Below are positions 1-8,099 of a stretch of DNA of 64,000 nucleotides, piece after piece (position 1 is the first letter of the stretch; each line of letters opens with the position of its first letter). The DNA lies in the NCBI RefSeq assembly GCF_049445855.1, contig NZ_JBMSDV010000001.1:1054001-1118000 (forward strand), given 5' to 3'. This DNA comes from JAGOCV01 sp049445855 (GTDB lineage: Bacteria; Pseudomonadota; Gammaproteobacteria; Burkholderiales; Burkholderiaceae_C). The notes under the pieces are model-generated. The model did no database searches, was not told the origin of the DNA, and saw only the letters and a list, made by a program, of their open reading frames with translations. Position numbers and translations under genes: made by a program.

Positions 1-1
1 G

Positions 2-895
2 TTCAGCTGGGAATCCGCACGTTTCCTGCTGGTGCCCACACTCACGCTCGCGCTGCTCGGCGCCATCGAGTCGCTGCTGTGCGCCCGTGTGGCCGACAGC
101 ATGATCGGCGACCGCCACAACCCCAACCAGGAACTCATGGCGCAGGGCGTGGCCAACTTCATCACCCCCTTCTTCGGCGGCATGCCGGCCACCGGCACGA
201 TCGCCCGCACCATGACCAACGTCAAGAACGGCGCAACCAGTCCTGTCGCGGGCATGGTGCATGCGGTCACGTTGCTGCTCGTGATCCTCGTCGCAGCGCC
301 GCTGGCCACCGATGTGCCGCTGGCTGCGCTGGCCGCCATCCTGATGTTCGTGGCGTGGAACATGGGCGAATGGCGCGAGTTCCTGCATCTGCGCCACTAC
401 CGGCTGCCCTATCGCCTGACGCTGCTGGCGGTGTTCCTGCTCACCGTGATCTTCGACCTGACGGTGGCGGTGGAAGTCGGTCTCATCGCGGCCTGCGTCA
501 CCTTCATCTACCGCATCTCCAGCCTTTCGCGTTCGGAAGCGGTCACTTCGGCCAGTCACCCCGTTCTGGCCGGGCACGAGGGCGAGGTCGCCGCATGGCG
601 CATGTACGGCGCCGTCTTCTTCGGCGCAGTGAAGCTGGTGGAGGCGATGGAGGACAGGTTGCCCGCGCGTGTGCTCGTGCTCGATCTCAAGAATGTGATC
701 TACGTCGACTCATCGGGTGCCGATGCCCTGACCGACCTGGCAAGCGCCTGCCAGCGCCAGGGCGTGCGGCTGCTCATGTGCGGGCTGAACCACCAGCCGC
801 TGGACATCCTGCAGCGCGTGGGCTTCACCGCCTTGCTGGGTGAGGACAACCTCTGTCCGGATCTGGCGACAGGGCTGGCCCGGGCCACGGGATAG
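2..895 (+). CDS. SulP-family anion transporter, 5' truncated by window start
   Basis: Carboxy-terminal part of a SulP inner-membrane anion permease (sulfate/bicarbonate type). The frame is open from base 2, so the amino-terminal half lies outside the window and 297 residues are visible. They contain the last hydrophobic segments (one around VTLLLVILVAAPL, another around LLAVFLLTVIFDLTVAVEV) followed by a cytoplasmic STAS domain in the last ~100 residues with the typical core VYVDSSG-like stretch (IYVDSSGADAL). The SulP and STAS assignments come from sequence character; the transported anion cannot be read. It ends 17 bases before the stop of the convergent lipoprotein gene. A second, complete SulP gene lies at 16325. 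Confidence 0.9.
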   Translation, partial: FSWESARFLLVPTLTLALLGAIESLLCARVADSMIGDRHNPNQELMAQGVANFITPFFGGMPATGTIARTMTNVKNGATSPVAGMVHAVTLLLVILVAAPLATDVPLAALAAILMFVAWNMGEWREFLHLRHYRLPYRLTLLAVFLLTVIFDLTVAVEVGLIAACVTFIYRISSLSRSEAVTSASHPVLAGHEGEVAAWRMYGAVFFGAVKLVEAMEDRLPARVLVLDLKNVIYVDSSGADALTDLASACQRQGVRLLMCGLNHQPLDILQRVGFTALLGEDNLCPDLATGLARATG

Positions 896-912
896 GCGCC
901 TGCCTGCAGCAT

Positions 913-1437
913 CTATTTCGGCTGTACTTCCGGATCGATGATCGAGCCGGTCCGCGCCACATACAAATCCTTGTCGAAGACCACGGTGAAGATCTTCGAA
1001 TCCGCCATATTCGGCCCGTCCAGGTAGCGCCAGTCGAAGTGCGTTTCATTCTTCAGCGGATACGGCGTCACCTTCATCGGCTTGCCGAGCACGCGGCGCA
1101 CTTCCTCCAGCTTCATGCCGGGCCGGACTTTCGCAAAGTTCTCCGGCGTGAGCACCTGCCGCAGCGCAGACATCTTTCCGTCCGTGCCGATGGTGATCAT
1201 GTAGTTGCGATGCCCCGCCGGCTGCTGGCTGTATTCGAAGACGCGGGCTCCCGCCGGACCTTCCCAGACCTGCTGCGGATCGCCGAAGCGGGCGCGCACA
1301 TCCGCCTCCGTCGAGACGCCCTCTTCCAGTTCGCTGATGCGTTGCGGATCGCACCCGGCCAGCACCAGCAGGCCGGTCGCAAGCATTGCCGCCAGCAACC
1401 ATCCCGTCCATCGCCCGCGCCCATGTGACTTGTCCAT
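913..1437 (-). CDS. BamE/SmpA-like outer-membrane lipoprotein
   Basis: Predicted lipoprotein of 174 residues. A basic start and hydrophobic stretch lead to the lipobox LAGC, with the acylated cysteine at residue 29. Two SmpA/OmlA-type modules follow: one around GVSTEADVRARFGDP (about residues 39-53) and one around VRPGMKLEEVRRVLGKP. This G-x-(S/T/K)-x-x-x-V-x-x-x-x-G-x-P pattern is the hallmark of BamE-like domains. It is longer than E. coli BamE (about 113 residues), so it may be a BamE paralogue rather than the Bam complex subunit itself. It is divergent from the DUF3460 gene 38 bases away. Confidence 0.75.
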   Translation of the reverse strand: MDKSHGRGRWTGWLLAAMLATGLLVLAGCDPQRISELEEGVSTEADVRARFGDPQQVWEGPAGARVFEYSQQPAGHRNYMITIGTDGKMSALRQVLTPENFAKVRPGMKLEEVRRVLGKPMKVTPYPLKNETHFDWRYLDGPNMADSKIFTVVFDKDLYVARTGSIIDPEVQPK

Positions 1438-1448
1438 GCCTCTCCCGG

Positions 1449-1454
1449 TAAAAT
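1449..1454 (+). promoter_or_regulatory. Candidate -10 element (TAAAAT) for the DUF3460-scpA pair
   Basis: TAAAAT lies in the 38-base divergent gap, 21 bases before the DUF3460 start. No clear -35 is seen, so this is a weak call based on a single hexamer in GC-rich surroundings. Confidence 0.3.
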
Positions 1455-1475
1455 CGCGCCAGAGGTCCCAAGTCT

Positions 1476-1682
1476 ATGTCCATCTTCCGCCGCCCCGATT
1501 ACAAGTCCGACACCACGCAGTTCATCGACCAGCTGAAAGCCCAGAAGCCTGAACTGGAAGCCGGACAGCATGCCGGCCGCGCCCTGCTGTGGGACAAGAA
1601 CGTGGATCGCAGCGCCTGGAGCGAATTCCGAGCCGGCCAGGTCCCCCAGCAGCCCTACGTCTACCAGACGCGCGGCAAGTGA
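1476..1682 (+). CDS. DUF3460 family protein
   Basis: Small soluble protein of 68 residues matching the DUF3460 family known from Betaproteobacteria (start MSIFRRPDYKSDTTQFI, end VYQTRGK). No function is established for the family. It has no signal peptide or membrane segment. Its TGA stop at 1680-1682 overlaps the GTG start of scpA at 1679, so the two genes are probably translated in a coupled way. The start ATG at 1476 fits the family's amino-terminal pattern. Confidence 0.85.
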   Translation: MSIFRRPDYKSDTTQFIDQLKAQKPELEAGQHAGRALLWDKNVDRSAWSEFRAGQVPQQPYVYQTRGK

Positions 1683-2539
1683 ACATTTCGGCAGATACCG
1701 CCGAGCTCCCCGGGCCGCCCGACGGGGCCCCGCTGCCGGACATGCCTCAGGTGGTCGACCATGTCGCCGTCGCGCGGCTGTACGGTGAGCCGCTGTTCAC
1801 GCTGCCGCAGGACCTGTACATCCCGCCCGATGCGCTCGAGGTGTTCCTCGAAGCCTTCGAAGGCCCGCTCGACCTGCTGCTTTACCTGATCCGCAAGCAG
1901 AACTTCAACATCCTGGACATTCCCATGGCGGGCCTCACCCGCCAGTACCTCACGTACGTTGACGAGATCCGCACCAGCAACCTGGAGCTGGCCGCCGAGT
2001 ACCTGCTGATGGCAGCGATGCTCATCGAGATCAAGTCGCGCATGCTGCTGCCGCCCAAGAAGACGGCCGAAGGCGAGGAAGCGGAGGACCCACGCGCCGA
2101 ACTGGTCCGCCGCCTGCTGGAATACGAGCAGATGAAGCTGGCCGCTGCGCGCCTGAACGCGTTGCCGCAGTTCGGGCGCGACTTCCTCAAGGCGCAGGTC
2201 TACATCGAGCAGTCGCTGCAGCCGCGCTTTCCCGAAGTGCATCTGGTCGACCTGCGGGAAGCGTGGGCCGACATCCTCAAGCGCGCCAGGCTCGTGCAGC
2301 ACCACAAGATCAGCCGCGAAGAGCTCAGCGTGCGCGAGCACATGAGCATCGTGCTGCGCACACTGCAGGGCCGCAAGTTCGTGGAGTTCGAGAACCTGTT
2401 CGACCCCGCCCGCGGGACTGCCGTGATGGTGGTGACCTTCATCGCGGTGCTCGAACTGGCCAAGGAAACGCTGATCGAGATCACGCAGGCCGAGGCTTTC
2501 GCGCCCATTTACGTGCGGCTGGCTTACTCACCGGCCTGA
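1679..2539 (+). CDS. scpA: Segregation and condensation protein A
   Basis: Kleisin subunit ScpA, 286 residues, which bridges the SMC heads and binds ScpB in the bacterial condensin that compacts and segregates chromosomes. The kleisin amino-terminal signature LEAFEGPLDLLLYLIRKQ is clear, followed by NILDIPMAGLTRQYL, an acidic linker with many Arg/Lys/Glu, and a winged-helix-like carboxy-terminal end (MVVTFIAVLELAKETLIEI). I choose the GTG at 1679 because it overlaps the DUF3460 stop as GTGA. An ATG at 1589 in the same frame lies inside the upstream gene. No scpB follows; the next gene, gpsA, is convergent. Confidence 0.92.
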   Translation: MNISADTAELPGPPDGAPLPDMPQVVDHVAVARLYGEPLFTLPQDLYIPPDALEVFLEAFEGPLDLLLYLIRKQNFNILDIPMAGLTRQYLTYVDEIRTSNLELAAEYLLMAAMLIEIKSRMLLPPKKTAEGEEAEDPRAELVRRLLEYEQMKLAAARLNALPQFGRDFLKAQVYIEQSLQPRFPEVHLVDLREAWADILKRARLVQHHKISREELSVREHMSIVLRTLQGRKFVEFENLFDPARGTAVMVVTFIAVLELAKETLIEITQAEAFAPIYVRLAYSPA

Positions 2540-2558
2540 CGACGGCCGACCGATCCGC

Positions 2559-3551
2559 TCAGGTTTCGTCGCGCGCATCGCGCTGCATCAGCACCTTCAC
2601 CGCTTCGGCAGGCTTCATGCGGCCGTCCAGCAGCGCCACCACGGCCTCGCTGATCGGCATGTCCACGCCGAGACCGTGCGCACGCTGTGCAACGGTACGC
2701 GCGCAATACACACCTTCGGCGACATGGCCGAGCGAATCGACTGCCTCCTTCAGCGTCCGGCCTTGCGCCAGCAACAGGCCGACCTTGCGGTTGCGGCTGA
2801 GGTCGCCCGTGGCGGTCAGGACCAGATCGCCCAGGCCCGACAGGCCCATGAAGGTGTCGGCCCGCGCACCCAGCGCCTGGCCCAGCCGCGTCATCTCGGC
2901 AAGACCGCGCGTGATCAGCGCCGCGCGGGCATTGAGCCCGAGGCCCAGCCCGTCGCACAGGCCGGTGGCAATGGCCAGCACGTTCTTCACCGCGCCGCCC
3001 ACCTCCACGCCCACGAGATCCTCGTTGGCATAGACGCGCAGCGCCGGGCTGTGGAACGCATCGACGAGCAGGTTGCGGACTTCCGCATGGCTGCTGGCGG
3101 CTACGAGCGCCGTGGGCTGGCCACGCGCGACTTCGAGCGCAAAGCTCGGCCCGCTGAGTGCGCCGGCCTTCAGGCCAGGCGCCACCTGCGCGCAGACCTC
3201 ATGCGGCAACAGGCCCGCCGCATGCGAGGCAGACATCTCGAAGCCCTTGCAGAGCCACGCGACGGGAACGGGTGAGTCGGCCAGCGCGCCGAGCCATTCG
3301 CGCAGCGCCGCCATCGGCGTCGCCACGATGACCACATCGGCTTGCGCAGCCACGGCCGACGCGTCGCCGTGCGCGATGCGCAAAGTTGAGGGCAGTTGCA
3401 CGCCCGGCAGGTAGCGCTGGTTTTCATGACTGGCGGCGATCGCCTCCGCCTGGGACGCGTCGCGCGCCCATAGCGTCACGTCGTGACGCGGGGCTGCGCT
3501 GGCAGCCATGGCCGTGCCCCAGGCCCCCGCACCGAGCACCGCGATCTTCAT
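2559..3551 (-). CDS. gpsA: Glycerol-3-phosphate dehydrogenase [NAD(P)+]
   Basis: Cytosolic GpsA, 330 residues, which reduces dihydroxyacetone phosphate to sn-glycerol 3-phosphate for phospholipid synthesis. The Rossmann motif GAGAWGTA is at residues 7-14. The family signature VEVGGAVKNVLAIATG carries the catalytic lysine. The helical carboxy-terminal domain includes the FMGLSGLGDLVLTATG segment. I start at MKIAVLG (3551) because a longer frame back to 3584 adds only a non-conserved tail. It follows secB on the same strand with a gap of 39 bases, a common arrangement (grxC-secB-gpsA) in proteobacteria. Confidence 0.96.
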   Translation of the reverse strand: MKIAVLGAGAWGTAMAASAAPRHDVTLWARDASQAEAIAASHENQRYLPGVQLPSTLRIAHGDASAVAAQADVVIVATPMAALREWLGALADSPVPVAWLCKGFEMSASHAAGLLPHEVCAQVAPGLKAGALSGPSFALEVARGQPTALVAASSHAEVRNLLVDAFHSPALRVYANEDLVGVEVGGAVKNVLAIATGLCDGLGLGLNARAALITRGLAEMTRLGQALGARADTFMGLSGLGDLVLTATGDLSRNRKVGLLLAQGRTLKEAVDSLGHVAEGVYCARTVAQRAHGLGVDMPISEAVVALLDGRMKPAEAVKVLMQRDARDET

Positions 3552-3590
3552 GCGGTGCTCCGGTGCATGCGGCTTTCGCCGCAACGGAAA

Positions 3591-4046
3591 TTACTGGGTG
3601 ATGATGCCCGGAGCATTCTGCGCGGCCTGGGCCTGCTGCTGCTCGAACATGGCCTGGAAGTTGATTTCCGCCAGGTGCACGGGCGGGAAGCCGCCGCGCT
3701 GGATGACGTCAGCCACGTTGCCGCGCAGGTACGGGTAGACGATCTGCGGACAGGCGATGCCCAGGATGGGGCCCATCTGGTCCTGCGGCAGGTTGCGGAT
3801 CTCGAAGATGCCGGCTTGCTTGGCTTCGATCAGGAACACGGTCTTGTCCTTGACCTTGGTCTGCACCGTGGCGGACACGGTCACTTCGAACACGCCGTCG
3901 GCCACGGGCTGGGCGTCCACGCCCAGCTGGATATCCACCGCAGGCTGGTCCTGCTCGAGCAGGATGGCGGGGGAGTTGGGCTGCTCCAGCGAGAGGTCCT
4001 TGAGGTAGACGCGCTGGATCTGGAACACGGGATCTTGGTCAGCCAT
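3591..4046 (-). CDS. secB: Protein-export chaperone SecB
   Basis: SecB, 151 residues, the homotetrameric cytosolic chaperone that keeps preproteins unfolded and hands them to SecA. Typical family stretches are FQIQRVYLKDLSLEQPNSP near the start, VDIQLGVDAQPVADGVFEV in the middle and ACPQIVYPYLRGNVADVIQ followed by GGFPPVHLAEINF. The carboxy end is Gln/Ala rich, as expected for the flexible tail. Upstream on the same strand lies grxC (133 bases away), and gpsA follows, so this is the usual export/redox/lipid cluster. Confidence 0.97.
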   Translation of the reverse strand: MADQDPVFQIQRVYLKDLSLEQPNSPAILLEQDQPAVDIQLGVDAQPVADGVFEVTVSATVQTKVKDKTVFLIEAKQAGIFEIRNLPQDQMGPILGIACPQIVYPYLRGNVADVIQRGGFPPVHLAEINFQAMFEQQQAQAAQNAPGIITQ

Positions 4047-4178
4047 TTGGCAGTACTTTCGGGAGTTTGGATTCGGAAGGGCCTGCCGGCCAAGCGATCA
4101 GGGCGCAAGGGCCGGAAAACCGGAACCGGGGATTATCTCAGGTGGGCTGAGGCGGCAAAAACCCAGCCCCGTGACAGC

Positions 4179-4439
4179 TCAGGCGCCCTGAAGGAGGGGC
4201 TGCAAGCCGCCCCGGCTGTCCAGCGCCATCAGGTCGTCACAACCACCCACATGGGTGTCGCCGATGAAGATCTGCGGCACGGTGCGCCGGCCGGTGATCT
4301 CCATCATGCGTGCGCGCTCTGCCGGGTCGGTGTCGATGCGCACTTCGTCGATGGCTTCCACGCCGCGTGCTTTCAGCAACTGCTTGGCACGGATGCAGTA
4401 AGGGCAGACGGCGGTGGTGTACATCTTGACGGTTTGCAT
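4179..4439 (-). CDS. grxC: Glutaredoxin 3
   Basis: Dithiol glutaredoxin of 86 residues that reduces disulfides with glutathione in the cytosol. The active site CPYC is at residues 12-15. The cis-proline segment RRTVPQIFIG and the glutathione-binding GGCDDL motif are both present. The start MQTVKMYTT (4439) matches the family, although the frame runs further upstream. It lies 22 bases after the rhodanese-domain gene, so the two redox/sulfur genes are probably cotranscribed ahead of secB and gpsA. Confidence 0.95.
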   Translation of the reverse strand: MQTVKMYTTAVCPYCIRAKQLLKARGVEAIDEVRIDTDPAERARMMEITGRRTVPQIFIGDTHVGGCDDLMALDSRGGLQPLLQGA

Positions 4440-4461
4440 GGCGGTTCCTGCGGCCCGGAAA

Positions 4462-4878
4462 TCAGGCCTTCTCAACGGGAAGGTTAGCCTCTTTCCACGC
4501 CTTGAGCCCGCCGGCCAGAACTTGGGCCTGCTCGTAACCCAGTTTTTTGGCCGTGGCCAGCGCGCGGTTGGCGCGTGCGCCGGTGGCACACACCAGGATC
4601 AGCGGCAGCGACTTGTTCCTGACCGTTTCAGGCAGCCTCTGCTCGAGCTCGGACAGGGGGATGTTTTTCGCGCCACCGACGTGGGCTTCGGCGAACTCCT
4701 CGATTTCGCACACGTCGATGACCACGGCCTTCTCGCGGTTGATGAGCTGGACGGCTGCGGCCGCCGAAAGCGTGCCGGTGCCGGCGCCGCGCAGCACGGG
4801 CCACAGCAGCATGCCGCCCGAAGCGGCGGCCACCACCACAAGGTACCAGTTGGCGGTAAGGAATTCGATGAACTTCAC
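4462..4878 (-). CDS. Membrane-anchored rhodanese-like protein
   Basis: Protein of 138 residues with one amino-terminal membrane segment (about residues 11-28, YLVVVAAASGGMLLWPVL) and a single rhodanese domain (about 40-135). The catalytic-loop cysteine is present (C97 in LVCATGARA), so sulfurtransferase activity is possible. It resembles E. coli YibN, which also sits upstream of grxC and secB. Its substrate is unknown. It is first in the minus-strand run rhodanese-grxC-secB-gpsA and divergent from gpmA, 71 bases away. Confidence 0.88.
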   Translation of the reverse strand: MKFIEFLTANWYLVVVAAASGGMLLWPVLRGAGTGTLSAAAAVQLINREKAVVIDVCEIEEFAEAHVGGAKNIPLSELEQRLPETVRNKSLPLILVCATGARANRALATAKKLGYEQAQVLAGGLKAWKEANLPVEKA

Positions 4879-4949
4879 GGTCAGATCCTGGATTGGGTAA
4901 CCGGCGATTCTAGAATGTTGCGTTTTGCACCGGAATCCATAGGCCCTAC

Positions 4950-5693
4950 ATGTACAAGCTCGTGCTGATCCGCCACGGCGAATCCACCTGGAATCTCGAA
5001 AACCGCTTCACCGGCTGGACCGACGTCGACCTGACGCCAACCGGCGTCGAACAGGCGAGGAACGCCGGCCGCCTGCTCAAGGCCGAAGGCTACGAATTCG
5101 ACCTCGCCTATACCAGCGTGCTCAAGCGCGCCACCCGCACGCTGTGGCACTGCCTGGACGAAATGGACCGCACATGGTTGCCCGTGGTGCACAGCTGGCG
5201 CCTCAACGAACGCCACTATGGTGCATTGCAGGGCCTGAACAAGGCCGACATGGCCAGGGAATATGGCGACGCGCAGGTGCTGGTCTGGCGCCGCAGCTAC
5301 GACACGCCGCCGCCGCCGCTGGCAGCCGACGACCCCCGCAGCGAGCGTGGCGACATCCGTTACAGCAAGCTGGACGCCGCGCAGGTGCCGCTGACCGAAT
5401 GCCTGAAGGACACGGTCGCCCGTGTCCTGCCGTTCTGGAACGAGGCCATGGCCCCGGCCATCCGTGCCGGCAAGCGCATCGTGGTCGCCGCGCACGGCAA
5501 TTCGATCCGCGCGCTGGTGAAGTACCTGGACGGCATTTCCGACGATGACATCGTGGGCCTGAACATCCCCAATGGCATTCCGCTGGTCTACGAACTCGAC
5601 GCCGACCTCAAACCCATCCGCCACTACTACCTGGGTGACGCCGAGGCTGCAGCCAGGGCCGCTGCGGCCGTGGCGTCGCAGGGCAAGGCCTGA
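4950..5693 (+). CDS. gpmA: 2,3-bisphosphoglycerate-dependent phosphoglycerate mutase
   Basis: Glycolytic mutase of 247 residues that interconverts 3- and 2-phosphoglycerate through a phosphohistidine. The RHGE motif is at residues 8-11 with the nucleophile H9. The family stretch NRFTGWTDVDLTPTG follows, as do the ERHYGALQGLNK segment and the second catalytic histidine in VVAAHGNSIRAL. Length matches the usual ~250 residues. The last residues are Ala-rich. It stands alone between the divergent rhodanese gene and ctpA. Confidence 0.97.
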   Translation: MYKLVLIRHGESTWNLENRFTGWTDVDLTPTGVEQARNAGRLLKAEGYEFDLAYTSVLKRATRTLWHCLDEMDRTWLPVVHSWRLNERHYGALQGLNKADMAREYGDAQVLVWRRSYDTPPPPLAADDPRSERGDIRYSKLDAAQVPLTECLKDTVARVLPFWNEAMAPAIRAGKRIVVAAHGNSIRALVKYLDGISDDDIVGLNIPNGIPLVYELDADLKPIRHYYLGDAEAAARAAAAVASQGKA

Positions 5694-5778
5694 ACGGCCG
5701 GGCTCGGCCGGTGGCACCCGGCAAAGCTTGCGTCAAAGTCAGCCCGTTACAGCCACTTTTACATCTTTATCCAACCTT

Positions 5779-5795
5779 CTGGCACGACTTCTGCG
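5779..5795 (+). promoter_or_regulatory. Candidate sigma-54 (-24/-12) promoter before ctpA
   Basis: The stretch CTGGCACGACTTCTGCG has an exact -24 element (TGGCACG) and a GC doublet ten bases after the GG, the invariant spacing for RpoN promoters. The -12 element reads CTGC instead of TTGC, one mismatch. It would leave a leader of about 80 bases before ctpA. No enhancer site or activator gene was identified nearby, so this is only a candidate. Confidence 0.35.
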
Positions 5796-5874
5796 GAACC
5801 CCTGAATTCGCGGCGGCACCAAGGTGTATATTGGATCGCAGGTACGCGCCGAGGCGTGACAAGGGACGTGACGT

Positions 5875-7311
5875 ATGAGCCATAAGCTGAAGATCGTGGG
5901 TTGGGTAGCCGCAGGTGCGGTGGCCGGTGTTCTGACGACGGTGTCGCTGCAGACCGCAGCACGCGGTGCGCTCGCACCCTTGCCGCTCGAGGAGCTCCAG
6001 CAGTTCGCGGCCGTGTTCGGCATCGTCAAGAGCGACTATGTCGAGCCGGTGGACGAAAAGAAGCTGATCAGCGACGCCATCTCCGGCATGGTCGCCAGCC
6101 TCGACCCGCACTCCCAGTATTTCGACAAGAAGTCCTACAAGGAATTCCGCGAAGGCACGACCGGCCGCTTCGTCGGCGTCGGCATCGAAATCTCGCAGGA
6201 AGACGGCCTGGTGAAGGTGGTTTCGCCGATCGAGGGCTCGCCCGCCTTCCGCGCAGGCCTCAAGCCCAATGACCTGATCACCAAGATCGACGACACCGCC
6301 GTCAAGGGCCTGACGCTCAGCGAAGCCGTGAAGCGCATGCGCGGCGAACCCAACACGCAGGTCGTGCTGACCATCTTCCGCAAGGAAGAAAGCCGCACCT
6401 TCACCGCCACCATCACCCGCGAGGAAATCCGCACGCAGTCGGTTCGCGGCAAGGTGGTCGAGCCCGGCTACGCCTGGATCCGCCTGAGCCAGTTCCAGGA
6501 GCGCACGGTGGACGACTTCACCCGCAAGCTGGAAGATGTTTACAAGCAGGAACCCAACCTCAAGGGCCTCGTGCTGGACCTGCGCAACGACCCGGGCGGC
6601 CTGCTGGATGCCGCCGTTGCCGTGTCGGCCGCTTTCCTGCCGCAGGACGTGACCGTGGTGTCCACCAACGGACAACTCCCGGAAAGCAAGTTCACCTACA
6701 AGGCAGCGCCCGAGTACTACCTGCGCCGCAGCAGCCTGGATCCGCTCAAACGCCTGCCGGCCGCCGTGAAGAACGTGCCGATCGTGGTGCTGGTCAATGA
6801 AGGCTCCGCCTCGGCCAGCGAAATCGTGGCCGGCGCGCTGCAAGACCACAAGCGCGCCACCATCATGGGCAGCCAGACCTTCGGCAAGGGTTCGGTGCAG
6901 ACGGTGCGCCCGCTCGGCCCCGACACCGGTCTCAAGATCACCACGGCGCGCTACTACACGCCCAGCGGCCGATCCATCCAGGCCAAGGGCATCATCCCCG
7001 ACGTGCTGGTGGATGAAACCGAAGAAGGCAGTCCGTTCGCCGCGCTGCGCATGCGTGAAGCCGACCTGGAAAAGCACATCAGCAGCGGCCAGGGTCCCGA
7101 AGTGAAGGACGCCGCGCGCGAAAAGGCCCGTGAAGAAGCGCGCAAGCGCCTCGAAGCCGAAGCGCTCAAAGCCCCGACGGACCGCCGTCCGCCCGAATTC
7201 GGCAACGAGAAGGACTTCCAGCTCGCACAGGCGATCAACCAGCTCAAGGGCCGCCCCGTGCTGGTGAGCAAGACGCAGGTCGAGCGCAAGGAAGAGCCCA
7301 AGGAAAATTGA
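5875..7311 (+). CDS. ctpA: Carboxy-terminal processing protease, S41 family
   Basis: Periplasmic S41 protease of 478 residues, anchored or exported by an amino-terminal hydrophobic segment (about residues 8-27). A PDZ domain spans about 98-180 (GVGIEISQEDGLVKVVSPIEG, then FRAGLKPNDLI). The Ser-Lys catalytic pair is visible: S313 in NEGSASASEI and K338 in TFGKGSVQ, 25 residues apart as in E. coli Prc. The tail from about 400 is charged and helical. An AAGGGA ribosome-binding site precedes the ATG by 8 bases. The adenylyltransferase gene follows after 22 bases. Confidence 0.94.
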   Translation: MSHKLKIVGWVAAGAVAGVLTTVSLQTAARGALAPLPLEELQQFAAVFGIVKSDYVEPVDEKKLISDAISGMVASLDPHSQYFDKKSYKEFREGTTGRFVGVGIEISQEDGLVKVVSPIEGSPAFRAGLKPNDLITKIDDTAVKGLTLSEAVKRMRGEPNTQVVLTIFRKEESRTFTATITREEIRTQSVRGKVVEPGYAWIRLSQFQERTVDDFTRKLEDVYKQEPNLKGLVLDLRNDPGGLLDAAVAVSAAFLPQDVTVVSTNGQLPESKFTYKAAPEYYLRRSSLDPLKRLPAAVKNVPIVVLVNEGSASASEIVAGALQDHKRATIMGSQTFGKGSVQTVRPLGPDTGLKITTARYYTPSGRSIQAKGIIPDVLVDETEEGSPFAALRMREADLEKHISSGQGPEVKDAAREKAREEARKRLEAEALKAPTDRRPPEFGNEKDFQLAQAINQLKGRPVLVSKTQVERKEEPKEN

Positions 7312-7333
7312 GCCGGCCTCCGCCGTCAACGCA

Positions 7334-8086
7334 TTGACTGACGACCAGCTGCTGCGCTATTCGCGCCATCTGCTGCTCGACGAGTTTTCCGAGCAAAGCC
7401 AGGAACGGCTTCTGGCTGCGCGCGCACTGGTCGTGGGTGCGGGAGGTCTCGGTTCGCCCGTGGCGCTCTATCTGGCGGCGGCTGGCGTGGGCCACATCAC
7501 GGTGGCCGATCACGACACGGTCGACCTGACCAACCTCCAGCGCCAGATTGCCCACACCGAGCAGCGTGTAGGCATGGCCAAAGCCGAATCTGTCCGCCAG
7601 GCGATGGCGGGCCTCAACTCGGGAGTGGAAGTCAGGGCGCTCACGCAACGCGCGGAAGGCCCGTTGCTCGACGGACTCGTCGCCAGCGTCGATATCGTGC
7701 TCGATTGCTGCGACAACTTCAGCACGCGCCACGCGGTGAACGCGGCCTGCGTGAGACACGGCAAACCGCTGGTTTCGGGGGCTGCCATACGCTTCGACGC
7801 GCAGGTTTCCGTGTTCGATTCACGTGGGGGAACATCGCCCTGCTACGCCTGCCTGTTCCCGCCGGACGAAGCCTTCGAGGAAACGCGTTGCGCCACGATG
7901 GGCGTGTTCGCGCCGCTTGTCGGCATCGTCGGCGCCATGCAGGCGGCAGAAGCCATCAAGCTCCTCGCGGGCATCGGGGAATCACTGGCTGGCCGCCTGC
8001 TGATGCTGGATGCGCGAAGCATGTCCTGGCATGAGATGCGGGCTGAACGGCAACCCGGCTGCCCGGTCTGCGGCGCCGGTCACTGA
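7334..8086 (+). CDS. moeB: MoeB/ThiF-type sulfur-carrier adenylyltransferase
   Basis: E1-like enzyme of 250 residues that adenylates the carboxy-terminal glycine of MoaD or ThiS for molybdopterin or thiamine synthesis. The ATP motif GAGGLGSP is at residues 35-42, DTVDLTNLQRQ follows, and two zinc cysteine pairs are present (CYAC near 175 and CPVC near the end). The start is TTG at 7334; the family begins with a DDQLLRYSRH-like sequence, which fits. MoeB and ThiF cannot be separated from sequence alone, and no moa or thi gene is adjacent. It ends 13 bases before the convergent asmA-like gene. Confidence 0.88.
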   Translation: MTDDQLLRYSRHLLLDEFSEQSQERLLAARALVVGAGGLGSPVALYLAAAGVGHITVADHDTVDLTNLQRQIAHTEQRVGMAKAESVRQAMAGLNSGVEVRALTQRAEGPLLDGLVASVDIVLDCCDNFSTRHAVNAACVRHGKPLVSGAAIRFDAQVSVFDSRGGTSPCYACLFPPDEAFEETRCATMGVFAPLVGIVGAMQAAEAIKLLAGIGESLAGRLLMLDARSMSWHEMRAERQPGCPVCGAGH

Positions 8087-8099
8087 CATCCCGGGCCAG

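Noticed and set aside
5767..7329. Minus-strand open frame (520 codons) opposite ctpA
   Set aside because: No domain, mirrors the codon pattern of ctpA.
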